Shown piece by piece: positions 38,605 through 51,496 of a DNA stretch of 64,000 nucleotides (the stretch's first letter is position 1; each line of letters opens with the position of its first letter). Where the stretch lies: NCBI RefSeq assembly GCF_019649055.1, contig NW_026570238.1, positions 1,364,001 to 1,428,000 of the forward strand. The letters run 5' to 3'. The notes beneath the pieces were generated by a model. The model did no database searches and was not told the DNA's origin. It was given only the letters and a program-made list of their open reading frames with translations. Both the position numbers and the translations under genes were made by a program. This DNA is from Paramacrobiotus metropolitanus. Its lineage: Eukaryota > Tardigrada > Eutardigrada > Parachela > Macrobiotidae.

Positions 38605-41600
38605 ATGCCAGTTCAGAGTACAGATGAGCACGAAGAGGTCTCCGCTGGCGGAGCAGGCGACACCATGGTCCCGGAGACTGCGACAACTCCCAGCAGCGAT
38701 GCAGCGGAAGTACAGTCCGCCTCCGATCCGTCCGCTGCTGCCGTGCCCCTAGCTCCGCCACCGCCCCTGGCGCCCCCCGCCCCTAAACCCGCCTCCCCTC
38801 CGACGGAACGCTCCGTTGCTCGCTTTGACCAGACGGAATCAGTGTACACTCAGCGCGGCGACGATGAAGCCGTGGAACAGACGCTGCCGAATCCCAGCCA
38901 GGCCATTCCCTTGCATGCACCCCCGGCGGCGTCGGCGGAGTTTGCCTCCACATCACCGAGTCATGCTGCGGACGAGGAGGAACTGACGGAGGACACCATT
39001 CAGCTGTATTTCGGTCGCATGGAGGATTTCAAACAGCAGTTGTCGTACACTATCCACCGTTCCGGTCCACCCTTCGCGGTGGCGGAGGGACATTCGCTCC
39101 ATCAGCTTTTGAAGTTCTGTGTACGCATGGCGGAAACGGGTGAGATACGACAGCTGCTGCTTGTGCTGGATATTTGCTACAGTGGGGGTGTTGTTGTGTT
39201 TTCAGGAAAGGATACGGAATATCCTCAGTTTGTAGCTTTTTATCAGGATTTTATTGGAACTGCTTTCCAGAAGATATTAGCGGACGATAGCGTGGGTAGC
39301 TGGTCAACGGAAGCGCACGTATGTACTGAAATAATTTTTCCTTTTCCTGGAAAACTATTTTTAGTTTGCAAACAGAATTTTGTACTACAGTACTGGCAAT
39401 GCTGTGAAGCTTAGTAACGATAAAACATCAGTGCATACTGCATAATATCATAATCTAACTTTTTTGCCAAACCCTAAAATTTCATACAACTTGAACGTGT
39501 TTAGTAAATCGTATTAAACGTTGCATACCTGTTTTTTTTTTGGTTAATTTCTGAATATTTATAAGGACCTAAATAATGGACCTAGTCGTTTACTTAATCT
39601 TACTTGTAGAAACAAATTTACCGCCGATGCGAACAAGCTTTAAAACTGATTGCCATAAAGTTTCCGGATGATATTTTGGGTTTGTTGGATCTCCTGGGTA
39701 TCATCCTAAATCCACAATGCCGGTTTCACCAATGCAATAGTACACGGGCTTCGGAAAAGTTTCCTACTATTATTTTTCCTCCCGGACGAAGCACCTTCGT
39801 GTTTGCTCCACATCGACACCTTGGAGATACAGCCGATGGAAACGAAATGAAATCTGAAGAAGATGTGATTCCTCCAAATATTTACGCACGATCTTTCGAC
39901 AGCCGGTCACCCCGTGGGTATCTTGTTGATTTTCTTAACATCTTTGGTCAGGCGGGAGGATTTAACAATTTGAAGAAACGCATTACGGAAAATGAGCGAC
40001 CTCTTACCATCCCATTGTTGGTGGCTTGGTTACGCCCGTTTGGGCCATGTGCTGATTATTTAGCAAAGAGAACGGTGGAACGGTACTTTTGGGAAATTTT
40101 CGTAAGTGACTTATCGCCTCTCCGGTCTCCGCGCGCGTTTCAGTAGTAAAATATGGTTTTCAATGGAATCAAAAAATGAGAATGATATCTTGCAGGAAAT
40201 CGTGCCACACTTCCTTCGGTCTATGTCGGATGAGGAATTTAAGAAAGAGTCCGGCAAACAGGATGGAAAAAATGATCCAGTAACCATGATTCTCCGTTCC
40301 CTGCGATCTCTTGCCAAAGTGCTGCACGAGCAAAGTGCTGTTGTTAATCAGCATATTGAAATCGCACGTCTTTCTGCCATTTTTAAACTGTTGAAAGTTT
40401 CCACTTATAATGGGAAGATGCATGCCTTGAACGAGATTAATCGTATCGTGCAGAGCCTTAACTATACACACCGGCCGTTCGCTGAAGAAGAGTCGGCACT
40501 GGGATCGGAAAAAGTGGCCAAATGGCTACAGGAAAACCATGTCCTTACGATTATTCTGGCCGATAGCATGCATCAACCCCAGTACGTGGAGAAGCTGGAA
40601 AAAATCATTCGGTTTATGGTAAGCTCGAGTGTTTGCTAATTTTATATCTTTTAACGAGTTCCGTTGGTACGGGTTTTTTAATTTTGTTGCTAATTTTATG
40701 TCTATTTATGAGCGCATCATATGCCCAATGTACCTTGGTTGTCTGGGTCGTTTGAGATCGGGTTTGTCTTGCGCCTATCGAGCCTTTGCGGTTACAATCG
40801 TTGCCGTTTAGCTTATTGCAGAACCGTCGTTTTTACAGATAAAAGAGAAAAGTTTGTCGTTGAACGATTTGGATGAGCTGTGGAACGCACAGAACGGAAA
40901 GCACGAAGCCATCGTAAAAAACGTTCACGACTTGTTAACCAAACTGGCTTGGGATTTCACTCCAGAACAGCTTGACCATCTTTTTCAACACTTTCAAGGC
41001 AGCTGGGTGAGTGCATCTCGTCGACAGCGTGAGAAATTGCTGGATCTGATACGCCGACTGGCCGAAGATGATAAGGAAGGAATTATGGCCATTAAAGTTT
41101 TGGAGCTACTGTGGAGTTTGTGCCACAATGAAGAGTTGCCAGCGGAAATCATGGAGATTGCATTGAACGCCCATTTGAAAATTTTGGAATTTGTTTGCTC
41201 ACATGATAGGGATCAGCTCAAGATGGCATGGTTGAAGAAATGCGTGGAAGAGATCAAGGAAAACACATGGGTAGTGCCCGCGCTTGGACATATTAAAAGT
41301 ATTTGTGATCAGTTTCCGGAGGTACGGTATTGAAGGGGAATCTCCTCCTTAAATTCGATTCCTAGTTATTTTGGGTCAGGATATGAAATTTAATCTTTCG
41401 AAATTTTTGGCGTCGTTTTAGTTCATTACAAGTGGATAATACTCTACTCTGCAATTTCTGCATATTTAGTTATGTTCGAGTATGCTCATTTGTTCTTTTT
41501 TCGCGCAGCAGATATGTACGATAAGTTTATGTTGTCTTCTCCATTACTACTTTATGCGGTTAAAATATCTTGATTAGTAAAAGCACAGGAGCGTAAATAC

Positions 41601-44600
41601 TTTTGAGGTTTGACTTCGATTTCTGCTTGATCTTCGAATTTCATACAGATATATCTTTTCAGAGCATGAATAATATCGGTGGAATTACATCGCGACCTCA
41701 TGGTGCCAGTCGAGTGGATGCCATAATGTTTTTGGTTAATGAGCATAACATCATCGATACAGTTATCAGCAGTTTGGAGCAATATTTGGACCAAGTTCGT
41801 TTTGTGTTTAAGAACGAGCATCTTCCGAATTTCGATCCACGAACACAGGATGCTTTAAAATCAAAATATTCTCACTATTGTCATGTAGAAAGTCGCCTGA
41901 AACTTTTGCATTATATTCTGCAAAACACTCATTATTGTCTGCCGAAACCGGAAAGACTATGGGGTTGTTTGGCCGAGAATCCGGTAGTGGAGCTGGATCG
42001 TGATTTGTGTTTCGGATGGTTTGATCGGTTGATGAGTGCCGATCAGCCTGATTTGGAACCCAGCGCAATAAAGCCTTTCTACGAATCCAAAATTTTACAG
42101 GTTGAATGGAAGTTCTAAATTATTGCTCCTACTGTTTGCCTTATCCGGTTTTGTTGTTTGTGTTTTTAGTTATCTCCGTCTAGCCTGACCGAAGCAGGTA
42201 TTCTGTGCTTCAGTAAATTTCTGCGATTCGTTAACGTGAAAGAGGGCAAACTGGAGCTGAAGAGGAAATCCCACTACTTTCTCCTGCAGCCGGATATCCT
42301 TGGAATGGAATATTTGTGGAAAATTATATTGCACTGGTAAGCAAGGCTTGTATAAATGTCATGTACTTATTGTCGAATTTGCTAATAATAGTGTTTTTTT
42401 TGCAGTCGTGATGAAATTGCTAATTTTGGCATTGATCTCCTTCGTGATTTATACGCTTTTCCTAGTCAGAAATTAGCCTTGAACGTGGTTAGTTTACACA
42501 GCGAATTGATTTCCGAATGTATCGAGAGGCTGCGTACCATTTACGATAACCTGAATGAGTTGAAGAATGACAAAGAATATCACAACAAAATCACACAAGA
42601 CGCCAACAAAGCCGTCAGGATATTAAAGGTCATCAAAGAGCACGTCACCCAGTACGATCGAGAGTATCATTTCGAGCGTGCTCGACTGCCGCTAAATAGG
42701 TATGTCATGCATATTGCCTTCGGTTGGTTTGTTTTTATTATTTACGTGCTTTTTTTGTTACAAGTTGAATTTTGTTTCATCAATTTGTATTTAAATTTTT
42801 GCTGCTGTGATGTTAGGCGACCTTTCAATGTTGTTGTTCTCGCCGTTTTCTTCTCAAGTTATTACTGTGTCTCTTTAACTCGGTGATCTTTATACTGTTT
42901 CTTGATAAGTAACGCGCATAGGTGAGCAGATCTTCAGGGTAGCTTTTGTGTCATCAGAATTTAGCTATTTGAAACGAATCGAGTACAAAATTATCGGTTT
43001 TCGAAGTATTCAGTATCGCGAATTTCGATTTAATTTCACAGAGCAACTTCTGGAGTGGGATTTTTCGTGACTGTGAAACTCTTAAATCCACCTCGGCAGT
43101 TCGATGATCAAGAGCTGCACACTCACACCAATGAGACGCTGGGTGGTTTGCGACGAGCTATTACTTCGAAGTACGTTTGTCGTTTCCGACTGTCCATATT
43201 TTCTATAATGTGTTTTCATTGTTGTTTTCTTGAAGGGTCCGCCATCTGACTGGTGCTCCCAAATTGGACTTATATTTTAATAATAATGAAATTCTTCCAA
43301 GCATGGACAGGCGACTTATTACAGAGATCGGCATCGTGGATCACGGTCGCGATAGGCCGGTTATTACTGCCAGATTTTCTGTTGTAGCTTTCCAAGATAA
43401 CTTGATATCGGAAAGTATTGTGCCGTCTTCACCTGAAAGCAGCACTGATGTTTCTCCTTCGGACACTCCCCAGACAGCGTATTCGGATGAGACACACCCC
43501 GATCTGGAAAATCAGCTGCCTGGGTTGTATATCGCCAAAAGTCCTGATACTATTCCTTTTATCATCCGATTGGCTGACCTGGGAATACGTTTGGGCAATC
43601 GGAATTTGACAGAAATTGCCAGAGACTTGCTTGGCATTCTTCCAGCCAGTGATCAGATCCTTGAAGCAGTCTACAAGTCGGTGTTGGATCCATCCATCCA
43701 GTTTGATGCCTTTTTCCATTGTGATTACTCATCAGAAGTTTTGTATAATTTGCAAGTGTTCCAGAGTCTCTTATTGCCGGCTAAGCAGTCCCAAATGGAA
43801 GACGCTGCTCGGTTTTGCAAAGAACTAATCACCAAGCGGGATTTTGCTCAGTACCTCCTGGATTCGTTGAAAAGAAACAACTTTCTTCAGAATGCTGATG
43901 TGCTAACCAAACAGAGTAGCTATCGCAGTATACTGCGAATGGTGAAGTTGTTCCTTAGCGTCATGTGTATGATTGGGCTGGATTATGTGGAAAATCCCGC
44001 TCGACAAAAAGCCAGTGGAAATTTTATGAGTCGAGGCTTTGCAGAAGATTCTCTCCCACTGATTGTAGCTTTTGGTGAAAACTTTAAGAATAACATGAAC
44101 GATTGGGGCATCTGTCGTATGAGTGAAAAAATAAAGCGTCTGTGGCAAGAAGGCTCCATGCAGTTGCCGTCAGTGGATGTGTGCAAAGCTCTTCGACATT
44201 TGGTATGGACAGCGGCATCCGGATCATTGAATTTGCTTGAGTGTCCAGAAGAAGATGCAAGCGCAGCATTACATAAGGCAAGTTTATTGTATTACTGGTT
44301 AACTGAAGTTGTCCGCTACATGGTTTTAACTCGAATATATCCATTAAAACTCTGTCTCATTAAAAGGCAGTCGGAAACGATTTTTTGTATTCGTGTACTG
44401 CCGTATTTTACTGATTCACTCGTTTCTGTTATTATGCAGTATTTAGATTCTGTATACTGTGTGGATCGATCGTAATAGTAACATAACAGCTTTGACATAT
44501 TTTTAAGACTGTAGTACGAAATTCGAATTGTTGCACGAGCATATGATTATTTAATAGCAATTTGTTCGATTTCTGCGATATGTTTACAGTAGTTGCAGCG

Positions 44601-47600
44601 TTAAGGTGTCATGAAACAGCACAAACTGAACTGGTTGTACGTTTTAGAAAACGGATTTTGTGGATATTGCCGACCAGGAAGTAGCTCTGGAAGCATTGGA
44701 TTGCCTGCTTCCAAGTGTTGCTTTATGCCCTAAATGCATCGAAGACATGATTACAGCAGCTGGTCCTAATCCGCAGTGGTTTGGATTTTTTAACGACATG
44801 CTGTTTCTTTGCCGCAATCCTGTTGTTCGACAAAGTGCTTTCTTTCATTTTCGTTTGCTGAGTTTGCGAATCGAAAAATGGCCTCTAGATCGGTACATGC
44901 TTAGCTCCGTTTTTGGCAATATTCAGCGGGTATCCAGAAAACATCCGGAAATGTGTGGGGAAGCGTTTCAGCTAGTGGCAAAGTACGTTTTGTGTTTAGC
45001 TTCGAGTATTGAACATTTTTGTTAGCTACCTCCTTTTCAGTCTGCTGAATAAGCTAAACAGCACGCAATCGCTTCAAGAGAGCACCGGTGAAATGCTGAA
45101 CAGCGAACTGCAGTGGTTTGCAGAGTGCCGTCGTGTTTGCATGGAGCAAGGGCGACAGTGCATTCATGATGTGTTGCTGGAAGGACATTTGGTATTGTTG
45201 AAAGAATTAGTCCGAACTGTGAAACCGCAGAACAGGAAGCTGCTTCGAACAAATATCAGTCGACCGCCACTTCTAAAGGTGCTTTATAATTTATGTTAAC
45301 GGAATCTAAAGGTAGCAATTGGCACCTTGTTTCGTGATTGGGGATGAGTACGGATTTTAGGATTGCACAGTAATTCGAATATAGTACGTGAGTCGTCCCA
45401 TTCATTTAAATGTTCATCAATTTTCAGGAATTGCTTGAAGATTTTTTGTTTCCGGCCGCACGAGTATTGGCTAAGGCAGCTTGTCCAGGGGCTCTTGTCG
45501 ACGATCAAGGATCTCCGAATTGGGCGCACGGCGATACGGTTTTTGACCCTGCCTACTCTGATCCCTTCGCTCTACTGGAGTTACCCCACCAAGCTCGTCC
45601 AATCTGCCAGACAACTATTGCCATTACAGGAGCCTTTGATGTAATTAAGGAATTATGTATGGGTTCGCCTGCCAACGTTCGTCTGTTGGATGAAACGTTG
45701 ACATCCTTGTTTTATGCCGATGCTCAGCCCATTACCGAATGGGAGTACAGTCCCCCTGTTGGGCCACGGCGCACGGATGGCTTTGTCGGTTTAAAGAACG
45801 CGGGAGCTACGTGCTACATGAATTCAGTGCTGCAGCAACTATTTATGATTCCCAACGTTCGTAATGGTTTGCTGACAATTGATGGCATCACCTCAACGTA
45901 TGCTGACGAAGAAAATGACGAGAAAGGGGGAGAAGGGGATTCAGTTCCTATGGAGTTGGGTCCCGTGTTACCGTTCAGTGGAGGAGATATTATGGAGATG
46001 AGTGGGGATGCATCACGTCCATTAGTGCCGGCCAAAGCGGCGTCTGTAAAGGATTACAATGTCGGACTGATTAAGCATTTGCAGATTATTTTTAGCCATT
46101 TGGCTTGCAGTAAACTGCAGTTCTATATTCCCCGTGGATTCTGGAAGCACTTCCGGTTGGGTAATGAGCCGGTGAATCTGAGAGAACAGCATGATGCCTT
46201 GGAATTCTACAACAGCGTTGTGGACAGCGTGGACGAGGGACTAAAGTCAATGAAAAAGATGCCTTTCATGAGTCGGATTTTGGGCGGGACGTTTGCGGAT
46301 CAGAAAATCTGTCGAGATTGTCCGCATCGTTATTCTCGTGAAGTTTTATTTACTGCGCTGAATGTCGACATTCGGAATTTCCATACTCTGCAAGATGCAC
46401 TGGAACTATATGTAAAAGGAGATCTTTTGGAAGGCGCCAACGCTTATGAATGTGAAAAATGCCAGCGAAAAGTAGATGCAGTAAAGCGAATGTGCATAAA
46501 AAAACTACCGCCTATCCTGACCATCCAGCTAAAACGATTTGATTATGACTGGGAACGCGAGCAGCCCATTAAATTTAACGATTATTTTGAATTCCCACGC
46601 GAAATCGACATGGAGCCCTATACGGCAGCCGGTTTAGCCAAAAGCGAAGGACAGGAAATCCCTGACGATGAAGATGTTATGCAGGCTATCGAAGAAAGTC
46701 TCGCGAAAACCCCCACCAAACCGCAGTCCACCGCTGTTACCAAATACAGGCTGGTCGGCATTGTTGTCCATTCTGGTCAAGCAACTGGAGGCCATTATTA
46801 CTCGTATATTTTGGACCGGTGTGTGACTTTAATTTTCAGTAGTTTGTACTAATTTTTGATGGTATTTTCCTGAGACCTTTAATGGTATGTATAATGTAAT
46901 CTTCCTTGTTGCAGAGATGGGCTCTCCAAATGGTATCGTTTTGACGATGGCGACGTGACGGAATGCAAAATCGACGATGATGAGGAGATGAAAGTGCAGT
47001 GTTTCGGAGGAGAGCACCCGTACGAATTTTGTTGACAGAATATTATGTTTGATATTTGACGGTTTGAATATTTTAGGCAGAAGAGATGGTGGAACGCGTA
47101 TATCTTGTTCTACGAGCGTTGCGACCAGAGTGTGCCGATGCCGAAAGAGCATCCTGGGCGGATGCGTCTTGTGTCTGAATCGATAGGTAAATTAATAATT
47201 TCTGAAACAGATTGACAACTTTCTGACGACCTGTACTTTACTGCTTAGGTTCCCAGGTTGTGCATATGATTCCACCGAATCTGCGTAGTGTGATAGTGAA
47301 AGAAAATTTGAAGTTTGTCCACAATCGGAGCCAGTTTTTTCCGGAATACTTTTCATTCCTCAGGAAGTTCTTACAAAATGCTGCGACAGTTGTCAGTGTA
47401 CCGGCAGATCAGAATCGAGCGCAGCATCCATTAGCAAAGTGGGGCTTAAGCTTCGAAGAAATAGAGGAATTTGCTGTAACTGTGATAGAATTTTTGGGGA
47501 AGATCCTGTTTGACGTCGTGTTCCGTACACGTCGGCATTTGCGTGGAGCTGTTCACGAATTTACGGAGAGCTTTATAAAAATCTTGCAAGTGACTGCTGT

Positions 47601-50490
47601 CGGCCGGTGGCATTTATCGGAGCAGGTTTTGCTGAAAAAACACAAGAGGATTTTCGAGTATTTGGTGGAATGTCCCAGTCAAGAGATCAGATCTGCCGTT
47701 ATGCGCTTGCTGGGGCACTTGATTTTTTACAGTCGAGTGGATTGTCCCTGCCCACCTTCGACACTTCAAGCTGCTTATAATGTCGGTGAGTGTCAGTAAA
47801 CTAAGACTAAGTGTATGTAGACTAAGTGTATGCAGATATATATATGTATATATTTAAATATGCAGAATTTTGCATCAGCTGTTGAAAGAGATTTTAGTCA
47901 CTCACTTGTGTAAGTGCAACTCGTATTTTGATTTGACTTTTTCTTACTTTTTATTGCTGTCGAGGTACTTTTTATAGTTTTGTGGTTTACAGGCTATAAA
48001 TTTCCACAAGAGATTACTTCTTTGGGTGATTTGATTCTTTCGTGCTGCGTGAGCCTGCTGGAGTGGAAGGAAACGGGCGATAACGTGCGACAGCTGGGGC
48101 AGTATTTTGGGATGTTCCATAATTTGGCAACTAGTGGGGCTGAACAGGTAATTTGCTGGCATAAAAAATAGTGCGATAAAATGTATAACATTTCAAATTT
48201 GCAGAAAGAAGTTCTGCTCCGATTACGAGTGCCGGAAATATTCATTCGATTGGCTGTCGACGATATGCCGGTTTCCATCTTTAAACATAATTTCACCAAT
48301 GGGGAAAACAGTAAACTGTATACAACTATTGCCCATTTAGTGCGCTCCATTGATTTCTCGGAATTTAGCGTTTCTTGCAACGACGTGGAGGTAGATTGGA
48401 GAACCGATGGTTTCTTATTTAATATTACGATCGTTTTTGTGGTTGCAGGCTTTACCAAATCCGTATGTCGATGGTCAGTACGCGTACACGGCTTCCCACG
48501 ATCTCGTACAGCAACTATACATGACCAACGTCTTTCTGAAGAAGCTTGTTGAAGAATGTCTCCCTATGGAAGAAGTGCGCCAAATGATTAAGGTCTGGAT
48601 ACCTTTGAGTACGATTTTGCGATGGCTAGAATAACTTTGTCAGGTTTCTTGTAGTTCTTGTCATGGGAGAACTCCAACTTCACTGCCCGCTTGCTGTATA
48701 CCTTGTTGGCCGCTTTGGGTGCCCAGTATATTCAAGACCTGCGTACTTTACTGGATTTCTGTTTTGCTTTCATCAGTTTGGAGGACTCATGGATTATCAT
48801 TCGTGTCGATGGGTTTTTAACATCAAGACATATTGGTGAGTTTTTTTTGCCGAAATCACTCATACTGCAGTAATTTTCATACAAATGCGTTACGGAATTT
48901 GTAAGTGCGTACATATGTGCATATGAAATGCATAGGCCATTTGTCAAAAAGAAGTAGAAATAGTGGTCTTAATAATTACACTGTGTTAAAATTTTATTGC
49001 TCTATGGTGTTCGCTGTGATACCCAGGCCATATGACAAGATGGTTTCTTCGTTCTGTCAAAGCTGACATTTACTGTATCAAGCCGATCGAATTTTTTTGC
49101 GAATCTTGTATTTTAATTTTTATAAATCTGGCGCAAGAGCTTTGGATACAAATTGTAAATCTGTTCTCTATTTTTTTTTACTAGAACAATCTGAAGGGTT
49201 TCTGTCGATCATGTTGCGGAACCGCAACTTGCATCCTCGCCGGGCTTATTTGTACTTCAAAAATTTATGGCGCTTTTTGTCGTCCCATCTACGCACGCCA
49301 CAGGAATCCGTGTTAGCTGCCGATTTGTTAGCTCGATGGCAGACTTCCTTGGATGGCGAAGTAAGTTTTCGGGCGCATTTACAAACCGCATTTTAATCTT
49401 GTTTAACACTTTTCATATTGCCAACTTCTAGCTAAAACTCGCTGTAACCATGATGTGCGAGTGGCTTCAAAATGAAATGGAAAGTGGGCATATACGCTCC
49501 AGTCAGTATTATCCTCACTCGTCGTCCTATTATTCGACGTATAACAGCAGCTGGAATAATCAGATAATTAGCAGCAATGAAACCGGAAATGGGCAGTATT
49601 TTGAGCGGACAATGTCCGCTAGAGAATTGCTGGAAAACACCAAAGAAATTTTACCCGAGGTAAAACTTACCTTCGCTTAACACTATACTCGCACCACATT
49701 TGTTTGTACTATTGGCTGTTAAGCATTAGGTAACTGTCGTTGTGGATGCTGTTGTACATAGCGCAGCAATATTTCAGCATTTTAAATTTTTAGACTATTA
49801 TACTGGAATTGTGTGTTTAAGCTGTAGACTGTGGGTATAGTCTATTTCACAGTAGAGCTCTCAGGCATAATTGTTTTCTTCAAAATTGATGTACGTTGTT
49901 GGATCCCATATTTCCTTCGAATTTTGCAGGATGCTTTAATGATGGTGAATAACCAAGCCGGGAGTCCGCCAGGCGACGATGAAGAAGAAACGGAAGAAGC
50001 CATTTCATTTAACGCCAGCGCTGATCAGCAGGATTTGGATGGAATGCCGAAATTAGCGGATTCTGAAGGTGTGTCAGGGACTCTAGTTACAAGCGGCTAC
50101 GATCCCGCCGAATACAACGATAATTGGAGCGCAGCTGACGATGCCACCACCATCGCGGACAGTATTGCCACGAATTTGGGTGACGGATGTCGGGTGCCCG
50201 TTCGACGCGGCTATATGGGACTAAATGTGCAGGGGCCGGTGTCGTATAATACACGACTGGACAACTCTCAAGGTTATAGTCGTCGGAATGGAGTCGCCCC
50301 GACACTCCTGCAGAGCTACGACAATTTGGATCGATTACACCATATTACCCGAACCGACAATGAAGAGGAGACGGAGCTGGGTGGAATGTTGCCCCTGCTG
50401 GACGATATGCACATTGCGGAAGGGAGTGGACGTCCTAGTAGCCCTGTGGATGGATCGTTTGCGCCCAAACGACAGCAGCATTACGGTTAA
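38605..50490 (+). CDS. ubiquitin carboxyl-terminal hydrolase USP9X / fat facets
   Basis: Twenty-three exons join in frame to about 2820 residues: 38605-39139, 39206-39318, 39610-40101, 40196-40618, 40839-41321, 41663-42100, 42170-42336, 42406-42699, 43042-43170, 43236-44277, 44648-44982, 45041-45278, 45428-46818, 46915-47019, 47077-47186, 47249-47785, 47993-48147, 48205-48390, 48449-48592, 48655-48835, 49185-49360, 49432-49659 and 49930-50490. The helical-repeat N-terminal half matches USP9X throughout ([44 protein letters not shown]). The catalytic domain has the Cys box [17 protein letters not shown] (Cys at 45812, about residue 1692), zinc-ribbon CxxC pairs ([18 protein letters not shown]) and the His box [11 protein letters not shown] (His at 46793, about residue 2019). 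USP9X/Faf removes ubiquitin from endocytic and signalling substrates in the cytoplasm. The first 110 residues are a Pro/Ala-rich lineage-specific tail. Intron 39140-39205 is stop-free and in frame; I removed it because it lacks homology and has GTGAGA/ttttcag ends. Intron 44278-44647 is GC-AG. Confidence 0.97.
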
Positions 50491-51496
50491 TGTGAAAACC
50501 TAAGTTTGTAGACGTTTTCGGTTTGCTTTACCTTTGATCAGCCTTTTTCTGCACACTAGAATTAAATTTTTTTAATTATTTCCTATGCTTATGTTGGATT
50601 TTATTTTTATTTAGCAGATTAATGAGAGGTTGACTTGGGAACACTGCTTTTGCTCGGCCGGATGAACATGGTGGTTCAGTGTTTTGTTTGTTTTTGGCTG
50701 GACAGATCTTGTTGATCACCTGGTGATATACAGGGTCCTTTTTAATTGCTGCTAACTGAAATTTGAAAGTGATTTTTGCGGTTACTTGTGTATACAGTTT
50801 TGTCGTTTTTATAGCAACATGACCAGAATTTCGATGGTTTTCTTATAAAGAGATGTTTTACACTGTTGAAGATCGCGTTTGATTGGGTAGCATAAATCCT
50901 TATAATTTTGTACGAAAACAGGAAGTGATATTTATGTTGAACTATTTAGTACGTACTTATCAGGTTTCCACAGTCATTCTTTGTTCCATAAAATGTCACC
51001 GAAAACCTATACTCGATCGGACGCTTAATCTCATTTATCTAATGCCTTGAAAAAATTATATTCGAACTCCAAACCGTTTGCACTTTGCAGTGTACAAGTA
51101 CAGTACTAACGTAAGCACAGTCTGTACTAATAACGGTCAGGTAACTCAGGTAATAGAACATAATATTGAAGTTGGATATTGCTAAATTGCTTGTTCTGCT
51201 ATAATAAATTTGTAGCCCTTACAATAAGCTTATAATTAGCAGCTCAGTTTAGGATGTTTAGCCTAGCAGCTCTTTTGCTGATCTTTAATAATCCTTTTAA
51301 GTTTATTCACAGATGACTTGCATTTTGAAGGTCCACCGGTAACTTCATTAGGAGTACTCATAGACATAGTCATAACCAATGTAATGTAACGCAGTCCAAT
51401 ACGGTACCAGGTAACCAATACATTTATAATTTATATCCAGCTTTGTATTGTAAGTAATATCAGCGGGGAATGTCAGCGAAGACTATATGTGCCGAC
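50491..51496. other. convergent 3' UTRs of USP9X and the syntaxin-like gene
   Basis: The two genes are tail-to-tail, 1.0 kb apart. A plus-strand AATAAA lies at 51203-51208 and a minus-strand AATAAA (plus tttatt) at 51302-51307. The two transcripts may therefore end within about 100 bp of each other. No gene is present. Confidence 0.6.
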
